Shown: positions 56,420 to 64,000 of the stretch, in pieces | Position numbering within the stretch: the stretch's first letter is position 1 | Layout of the letters: every line of letters starts with the position of its first letter | Source: Cercis canadensis | Taxonomy: Eukaryota; Streptophyta; Magnoliopsida; Fabales; Fabaceae | Direction of reading: 5' to 3' | Assembly: GCA_003255065.1 (NCBI GenBank) | Contig: QAOA01000813.1 | Coordinates: 134,390 to 198,389 of the forward strand | DNA length: 64,000 nucleotides | The notes under the pieces: model-generated | The model's input: only the letters and a program-made list of their open reading frames with translations | Told to the model about the DNA's origin: nothing | The model's database searches: none | Position numbers and translations under genes: made by a program

Positions 56420-57157
56420 CTTTTCGACCAGGAAAATGGGCTGCTGAATTGAGATATCAAGACCCTCCTCTTGATGTGTTTCTTTGTAACTGAATAATTT
56501 TGTCCCAAATACATTCACTTCACTATTAATATAAACATTTAATCTCTTCAATACTGGCCATTCTACCGTATGTTCTCCAGGGTAGAAGCTCTTGAGTTTG
56601 GGTACAAGCCAGATTTTCAAAGAGGTTAGTTTTGGGAACACAAAACTAATTGACATTGTTTGTCCTTCCTCCTTTGCCACAATTTCTTCAAACCCACAAT
56701 TATCAATGTTCAACTCTTGAAGTTGCATTAAACCTTTTGCTATATTGACTGGGAACAGATTTGTGAGCCTTCCACTCCCAAGAGCACTTACAACTTGTAA
56801 ATTTTTGAAGCTGACAACACCTTGGTGATCTTTATTCCACACATTCTTCAAATTTGGTAGAGAAACTAGTGTCAGTTTTCTCAGCCGACTTACTAGTACG
56901 ACATTTGTTTCTTCAATGTTTATTCCTTCAAAATCGAACACTACTTCTGCCGAGAAGCAGTTCTTAATTTCCAGCTCTTCCAAGTTGATCAAGGACTTGA
57001 GTACATTAAATGGTATAACATTCAAAAGAAAATTGCACGAGTCCACCACTAAAGATGTCAAATATTTAAACTGCTTGGTATGAACTTGGCTATGCCATAC
57101 CTTCTCTAACTCAGGAAATTCTGATAATTTTGAAAGCTCAAAGCTACGAATTCCAAC
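56420..57157 (-). CDS. NLR-2 LRR module P3
   Basis: A 738-bp phase-0 exon (246 codons; acceptor CTGCAG|GTTGGA, donor GAAAAG|GTACAA), reading LTLVSLPNLKNVWNKDHQGV, LFPVNIAKGLMQLQELNIDN and VPKLKSFYPGEHTVEWPVLK. Same length as NLR-1 exon 7. Confidence 0.9.
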
Positions 57158-57423
57158 CTGCAGTAACAGTCAATGTATGAAATTATTTGGAGCACTACGT
57201 ACAAATAACAAAATAGGCTCATGCATGAACTTTCAATTTACTTAAATACACCTATAATCGCCTGCAGCTTAAGTTTCGTTCAGTTTATGCTTCCTCAGTT
57301 TTGGATAAGCAAGGACATTATATGCAAATGTATTTACATGTAAGATATATTGTCCATAATAAACATATTTTATAATAATAAACGTATTCTCATCAAAATA
57401 TTTAAGTAGCCATGAATGCATAC

Positions 57424-58242
57424 CATGTCAATGTACATCTTATGTATGGTTGCATTAAGAGTGCCTTCCCAGTACCATCCATCTCCTAGATCTCCTACTT
57501 GCACTCTTTGCATTTTTGGAGTGCTGGGGATTCCTTGAGAGAATGTTTTCATATAAGGGCACTGACTCACAGTTACATTTTCCAATGATGGAAATTTGAA
57601 TTCATAGTTCCCAGAGGAGAAGCTTATCAAGCTTGATAACTGCTGAAGTTCCAGAACTTTCAACTTGCTAAATATAATCTCATCTCCAGCTTCATTATCA
57701 GCCTCATTTGCTACTATCTCTTTCATCATGCAGCATTCCTTTATTTTCAATGCTGTGAGTTGAAAAAGACCTTTTGCTGTTGAAGATGTTATCAAATGTA
57801 ACAATCCATCACATTTCGATATTTCCAAATCTGCCAACTGATTGAAAGACACTGAAGAGGGCACTAAATTTATGAGGCTAGCACAATCCCATAAAGATAA
57901 GGATTGTAAACTCCTGAGACATGTGTCCAATTGGTTGTCTTCTTTACATATATGCTCCAATTTAGGAAGTTCTCGTAGTGATAAATTTTTGAGCTGCAAA
58001 TGACCATTGGCCTGTTCTCCTTCATTGGAGAATATCTCTTTAAAGTAACTGGACGCCACAACAAGTTCTTCTAAATTGGGTATTCTTTGAACCAACCAAT
58101 ATGGAAAGCTATCCTGTTCTTCATGGAAGCATTGTAGTCCAAGGACTTTGAGCCTACGGAAGTGTTCTATGGAGAATTGACCAAGCCAGTCCATGATATC
58201 ATCTTTATTGTTTAGTACCAATGACTCCAAGTTGGGGAAGAC
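57424..58242 (-). CDS. NLR-2 LRR module Q2
   Basis: An 819-bp phase-0 exon (273 codons; acceptor ACCAG|GTCTTC, donor GACATG|GTATGC), reading LESLVLNNKDDIMDWLGQFS, LSLRELPKLEHICKEDNQLD, SSTAKGLFQLTALKIKECCM and WYWEGTLNATIHKMYIDM. Confidence 0.9.
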
Positions 58243-59319
58243 CTGGTAAAGTGATTATGCAAATGTAAGACATGAGCTTTTATGAAGGATAAATCTGTCA
58301 GTAACATTATGACAATGTGACCACCCAGTTTTATGCTCCAAAATCTCTATTCTCTTTTAATTTTTACTCATTTTGTTTAACACAAATATCGTCAAATTCT
58401 CATTTGTTCTTTTTTAAGTGTGAAAACTAGACAAAACACTTAAGAAAATAAATTTCAGAAATTTTAACATTGAATTAAAACAATGGTTCACTTGTTATAA
58501 CTCTCTCGCCTTTCCTAAAATGGCACAGGGTATAACATGTAATGGTGAAGGTCAAGCATTTTAATAATTAACTATCCGACACTACTTATGATATATTTTA
58601 GGGATAAGCCAATAGAATGGTAAGACAAAATCTCTCTATTTTAAAAGGAGTATTTTTTAGATACTCTTGGCATTTATGTGGTACGTTATACCATATAGAA
58701 ATAGTAAATGTGTGAATGACATGTGTACAAGTTAATTATATTCAAGTTTATTTTAAAAAATGAGATAAATTATATTTTATATCTAATAAAATATAAAAAT
58801 TACGTATGTTTTCTACGTCAGTGTGGTATGACATACTTATGTATAAATAAAATATAATTTATTTCTAACCATATAAATAAAAATTTGCTTTAAAAATTTT
58901 GTTAAAATTAATTTAGAAGTTATTTGAAAATATTAGTGTTTGAAAATTACGTCAATTTATACTAATTTATCCAATATGAAAAATATTATTAGCATTTTCT
59001 GCGGCATATGATTTTATAACTTTTTACATAATTTTTAATTAAAAGTTGAATATTAATTAAAAGACCATATTGATAAAGTTTAAGGATTTTTTTTTTCTTT
59101 TATTGGAGGGTATATAATAAGAAGTTGTCTCTTTTTTCCTATTATCCATCCCACTTAGTTCTTATGTTATTTGAACTTATAACTTCTATGATAGAGTAAC
59201 CAGTGCTCAACAATTAAGATGTAGTAATTTTGTAAGCATAATAACTCACTAAAAAATTTCTGATTCACTTTTAAACTAGAGGGACACGTTAAACACAAGT
59301 AACTAGAGGCATATAGTAC
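58243..59319. other. NLR-2 intron between P2 and Q2
   Basis: AT-rich intron closely matching 26011-27112 of NLR-1. No gene is seen. Confidence 0.6.
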
Positions 59320-60054
59320 CTTTTCAACTAAGAAGATGGGCTGCTGAATTGAGATATCAAGATTGCGTTCCCCATGTGTCTCTTTGAAGCTTAATAATTT
59401 TGTCCCAAATACATTCACTTCACCTTCAATAGAAATATTTAATTTCTTCAATACTGGCCATTCTGTGGTATGTCTTCCTGGGTAGAACCTCTTAAGTTGT
59501 GGTACATCCCAGATTGTCAAAGAGGTTAATTTTGTGAACACAAAACTAACCGACATTGCTTGCCCTTCTCCCTTCGCCACAATTTCTTCAAACGCACAAT
59601 AATTTATCTCCAACTCTTCAAGTTGTGTCAAACCTTTGGCGACATTGGCAGGGAACAAGTATGATAGTCTTTGACACTGAAGAGCACGAACAACTTGTAA
59701 GTTTTGGAAGGTAACAGCTCGGTGGTCCCTATTCCAAACATGCTTCAGATTAGGCAGACCACTTAGTATCAATTTTTTCAGCTTAGTAGTTAGTATGACA
59801 TTTTTTTCATCAATGTCTTTTCCTTCCGAATGAAACACAACTTCTGCGCTGCTGCAATTCTGAACTTCCAACTCTTCCAAGTTGATTAAGGCCTTCAGAA
59901 CACTAAATGGTACTACAGTTGAAAGAAACTCACACCCGTCCACCACTACAGATCTCAAATTTTTGAATTCCTTTGTAGAAACTTGGCCATGCCATAATTC
60001 TATTAACTCAGGAAATTCTTCTTGTTTCAACAGCTCAAAGCTTCGTAACCCGAC
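59320..60054 (-). CDS. NLR-2 LRR module P2
   Basis: A 735-bp phase-0 exon (245 codons; acceptor CTACAG|GTCGGG, donor GAAAAG|GTACTA), reading EEFPELIELWHGQVSTKEFK, LILSGLPNLKHVWNRDHRAV and VPQLKRFYPGRHTTEWPVLK. Nearly identical to NLR-1 exon 5. Confidence 0.9.
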
Positions 60055-60265
60055 CTGTAGAAGCCAATTATATACAAAAAAAAAAAAAAAGGAGAGTGAG
60101 AGAGAAACGATGTCTCTATGTGAGAGGGATATACAGAATTTTTGTAACTTTTACTTTCCTGTTAGTGTCTCCCATTACTATAACCAATAATCATGCGTTA
60201 CTCAATTTGGATCATATCCGTGCATGAAAAATAATGTGGGAAGGGAGGAGGGAACAGCTGCATAC

Positions 60266-61108
60266 CTTATTTGCATACATCTTCTGTACAGTTTTATTAA
60301 GGTCACCCTCCCAATACAAGTCCAGTTCTCCTTCTTCTACTTGTACATCCCGTAGCTTTGGTGTGATAGGGACTCCCTTAGAGAATATCTTCAAATTGGG
60401 GCATTCACATATAAGTGCATTATCGAGATATGGAAATTTGAAAGTATAATTTGCTGAGCAAAAGCTTTCCAACAATGGTAAATTTCTGAGTATTATAATT
60501 TTCAATTTGCTGAATGTAATCTCATGATCTAATGTTTCAGCATCAGCATTAATCTTGTCTGCTACTATTTCCTTTATCATTTTGCATTCCACTATCGCCA
60601 TAAAGGTGAGTTGACCCAGGCTTTTTGCTGTGGATGATGCCACTAAATATAGCAGCCCCTCACATTTATATACATATAGTGATGTCAGATGATTGAATGC
60701 TACCGATGAGGGCACTAAGTTCAACAAACCAGAACATTCCATGACATAGATTTCTTGTAGATTCTTGATACATGGATCCACTTCATAACCTTCTTTGCAT
60801 ATTTGCTTTAATTTAGGAAGTTGCTCAAGTGATAAAACTCTGACCTGTATTGCATTTTCATTATGTCTTCCCTCACCAGCTAGTTTCTCATAAAGGAATA
60901 TCTCTTCAAATGAATTAAATGCCACAACAAGAGTTTCTAGATTGGACATTCTTTGTAAGAATGAGTATGGAAAACTCATTTGTACTTCCTGAAAGAATTG
61001 TAGTCGCAAAATTTTTATTTTGCTGAAGTAACTTTCTGAAAAGTCTGACATCCAAGTCATTAGAGACTCATTGCAATCTAGTGTCAACTCTTGTAAGTTG
61101 GGGATTAC
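60266..61108 (-). CDS. NLR-2 LRR module Q1
   Basis: An 843-bp phase-0 exon (281 codons; acceptor TTCAG|GTAATC, donor AATAAG|GTATGC), reading VIPNLQELTLDCNESLMTWM, LSLEQLPKLKQICKEGYEVD, LVPSSVAFNHLTSLYVYKCE and LYWEGDLNKTVQKMYANK. Confidence 0.9.
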
Positions 61109-62423
61109 CTGAAAAACCAATTGAAGCAAACTTGTTACAGATATAAAAATAATTAGCTAAGAATATGTATGTATGTGGTACTATGTACATATTCTAATAC
61201 AAGTATATCAGCATTTATTATATTTACTTTATGATAAAGTTTACATACACAATCCATTCTACACCATATTTAATAGCAACTAATTATCATGATCCTGTTT
61301 TAAAAAAAAAAACTTAACTGAAAAATTAAATTGTATAATTGAATAAAGGCTTTGGTCAACATGTTAACAAAGCTCAAATGAGGTGAGCCTTACTTTAAAA
61401 TCAGCAGAAAGGATATTTAATAACAAATATATCATTTTGTCTATTAAGTATATTTTTTATGTTTTAACTCTCAACCGTTGAAACAGAGCTACAAAAATTT
61501 CTTGACACAAATATTGATAAGTCTCTCATGTAATGAATATTTTCTAGTGGGTGACAAAAAATATATTTACGCAACTATCATTCTCTTAAAGTAGTCATTG
61601 TGAGTCGAATATACAATGATCAATTTGTTGTTTATGATGACCAATAGTCATCGTATGGCTTTCAGTGGTCATTATTAGGGTGTTCGCTCACAATAACAAC
61701 TTCTGTCTCTCTCTTGATCAGTGGTTATCATTTGTTCACTAGTGATCATAGTATGATTGCTCACAATGATCACTTAAAAACAAATAGCGACCATTCTAAT
61801 AGATGGGTAATTTTCATAGTTCATTTAATAGAAGTACCACCCACTAGGATATATTTTTATTTCAGTTACCCCCAAAAAAAATATTTTTTACTTGAATTAC
61901 TTACCAATAATTGTCTCAAAATTGTCTATATTAAAGAAAAAATGGAGATATTTATATTCTAGATGGAAACAAGGGAGTATCGTGAAAAATTGAAACAAAA
62001 TGGTGTTTAAATGAAAGAAAAGTGGTGTTCAAGAATTTATTTCTTTCAAAAAAAAAAAACTAACGGTGTTTAGAAAACAAAGAAAGCAGTGTTCCCAAAA
62101 GAAGTGGCACAAAAGAAACAGAAGTGGCGTCAAAAAGGGGAGAAAAAAAGTACTGTTAGAATTAAAATGAACTGGCATTGAAGAACACTAGAGAATTGAG
62201 AAATTGAAAAGAAAGATCATAGGTGTTGAAAGATCATAGGTATTGTTATGGGTATTCTTATCTGTAAAATTAATATTGATGTTAGGCAGAAAGAGAATTG
62301 AGAAAAGCATTGATATTGATGCATGAATTCTAGAAACATTATAAATGACCGTAACATGTGCCCCAGAGGACCCTTAAATAAGGAATCTTAAAAGTGTAAA
62401 ATGTAAAAAGATAGGGTACAAAC
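61109..62423. other. NLR-2 intron between P1 and Q1
   Basis: Counterpart of 28902-30209 with the same repeated GGTCATT/AATGACC words. No gene is seen. Confidence 0.6.
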
Positions 62424-63116
62424 CTGTTCAACGGAGCATGGCTGTTGAACGGAGGCTTCTGGTCCATCCTCACAATGTGACTCTCTGATCCTTGTATGTT
62501 TTGACCTAAAAATGTTCACTTCTTTGTGAAGATATACATAACTTAAGTTTCTTAGTTGTGGCCACTTTGTTGTATATCTTCCAGGGTAGAAGTCCTTGAG
62601 TTTTGGTAGATCCACTAGCCACATTAATGTCACTTTAGGGAACATAAAACTGATAGATGCATCTAGTCCTTCTTCCTTCGCAACAATATTCTCTAGCCCA
62701 GTACATGACTGTAACCTTAACTCCTGAAGTTGGGGAAGGGCTTTGGCAACAGAGGCTGGAAGCAGATATTTCAGACTTTGGCATTCAAAAGCAGTTATTA
62801 TTGACAAGTTTTGAAAATCAAGAATTCCTTGTGGCTCTTTATTCCATACATGCTTAAGATTAGGTAGAGAAGTTAAAATCAATTTTCTCAAGTGGCAATT
62901 GGGTACAGCATGTCTCTCTTCTTTTGTGATCCTCTCCAAATCAAATATTACCTCTACTGAATTACAACGTTCCACTTCCAGCTCTTCCAAATTGTTTAAC
63001 AACTTCAGTAAGTTAAATGGTAGTACTTTTGAGATCCCTTTACAATGTGCTACTTTTAGAGTTTTCAAACTGCAGAATGATCCATCAGGAATTGGGCTAT
63101 GCCATATCTCTTTCAT
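62424..63116 (-). CDS. NLR-2 LRR module P1
   Basis: A 693-bp phase-0 exon (231 codons; acceptor GCCCAG|ATGAAA, donor GAACAG|GTTTGT), reading KEIWHSPIPDGSFCSLKTLK, LTSLPNLKHVWNKEPQGILD and LPKLKDFYPGRYTTKWPQLR. Same length as NLR-1 exon 3. Confidence 0.9.
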
Positions 63117-63746
63117 CTGGGCAATCAATTACTTGCATTATTGAATCATCTTGGTTTGAGTGTAAGTATATGATATTATGGCAAAAAAGAAAAAAAAAAA
63201 CATTGTATACAATATCTTTAGAAAGAAAAATATATATTCATAGGACCTAACAAGAGAATTTCTAGAAATAATAACGAAGGCGGTAAAATACATCTCTCAA
63301 ATTATTTGAACTTTTCATCTCAAATAAGAGGGATAATTTAAACACACCTTTCAACTTTGTGGCATTAACATTTACACCCTGTTAGCTAATTTTATTCTTG
63401 TTTTGGAAATGAAGACCTTAAACTTTTCGTGTACTTGAATTTAGTCATTATGTCCAAATTTTGTCAAACAAAATTCACTAGTCATGTGACTTTCACAGAT
63501 GTATTATGTTTTTCATTTATTTATCTCAAAAATTGAAAATACGTTATATGAAAATAAAATAAAATCATATTAAATAGAAAATTTCCATTTTTTGATAAAA
63601 ACCTATATAAGTATAAAAAAAAATAAAGATAATAAACTACCTCATTGCGTACAAAATGGCAAGTATTGTGTAAGTATGCATATAGAGCCACTAAATATTT
63701 CACAATATGATATGTGAAAACTATAAAAAGAAAGATAAGAAACTAC
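63117..63746. other. NLR-2 intron between the 38-codon exon and P1
   Basis: AT-rich, no gene. It contains the degenerate copy of the preceding exon end and donor at about 63640-63671, as in NLR-1. Confidence 0.6.
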
Positions 63747-63860
63747 CTCATCCCGAAGAGCATAATGGGGAATATTGTCCTCTGGCATAAGCCCATCCCA
63801 TATCGCATTCAACTTATCCACATCAATGATAATCAATTTCTCCAAGTTGGGGAACGTAAC
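63747..63860 (-). CDS. NLR-2 short LRR-linking exon (partial gene continues off the right edge)
   Basis: A 114-bp phase-0 exon (acceptor TGTAG|GTTACG, donor GATGAG|GTAGTT) encoding FPNLEKLIIIDVDKLNAIWD. Upstream exons, including NB-ARC, are outside the window. The sequence after the N at 63941 repeats part of this exon (63764-63822) with one mismatch. Confidence 0.85.
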
Positions 63861-63941
63861 CTACATGTTACAACACATGGTCCACCATAGTAAAGGCAAA
63901 ATAAAAATATTTTTTAAGAGCTATGAGTTATAGATGTTCTN

Positions 63942-64000
63942 AATGGGGAATATTGTCTTCTGGCATAAGCCCATCCCATATCGCATTCAACTTATCCACA
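63942..64000 (-). repeat. Repeat of exon sequence after an assembly N
   Basis: These 59 bases equal 63764-63822 apart from one substitution. This is either an unmerged contig overlap or the start of a further tandem exon copy. Confidence 0.8.

Noticed and set aside
1-64000. CRISPR arrays, tRNA or rRNA genes, bacterial-type operons
   Set aside because: None seen; the window has plant introns and retrotransposons, and the regular repeats present are minisatellite, LTR or MITE sequences.

Overview
The window is nuclear DNA of a flowering plant, most likely a eudicot. The basis is a coiled-coil NB-ARC-LRR (CNL) resistance-gene cluster of the RPS2/At4g27190 type, AT-rich introns with GT..AG borders, two plant Ty3/gypsy lineages, a plant LINE with an RNase H domain, and several MITEs. 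I cannot name the species from sequence alone. All cellular coding sequence found lies on the minus strand.

Layout from left to right. (1) 1-4.8 kb: a decayed Tat/Athila-type Ty3/gypsy pol, split inside its reverse transcriptase by a 1,508-bp solo-LTR-like insertion (3165-4672) with 5-bp target duplications. (2) 5.94-12.23 kb: a near-complete but broken chromovirus resembling the CRM lineage, with two LTRs, PBS, PPT, gag, protease, RT, RNase H and integrase; its last open frame runs into the 3' LTR. (3) 12.23-14.5 kb: gene-free AT-rich sequence. (4) 14,547 to about 36.1 kb: a giant NLR gene (NLR-1) on the minus strand. (5) 36-41.4 kb: upstream region with reiterated first-exon/TATA units and two inverted-repeat elements. 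(6) 41.75-48.3 kb: a decayed LINE. (7) 50.7-64.0 kb: the 3' two thirds of a second NLR gene (NLR-2), a tandem paralogue whose NB-ARC exon lies beyond the right edge.

NLR-1 can be modelled as 18 coding exons with consistent GT..AG borders. Their summed length is 10,542 bp, exactly divisible by three, giving about 3,513 residues. The order is: one CC-NB-ARC-LRR exon (956 codons), a 38-codon exon, four alternating pairs of LRR exons (here called P and Q modules, all phase 0), an acidic/Ser-rich linker made of small phase-1 exons in which a 48-63-219 bp triplet is tandemly duplicated, and a last exon encoding a helical domain of about 170 residues. NLR-2 has the same P and Q exon lengths to the base for P1-Q3, lacks the fourth P-Q pair, and has a differently arranged linker with the same terminal helical domain. 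The family therefore varies by gain and loss of exon-encoded LRR and linker modules.

The five single N bases look like assembly joins; three are flanked by the same sequence on both sides.
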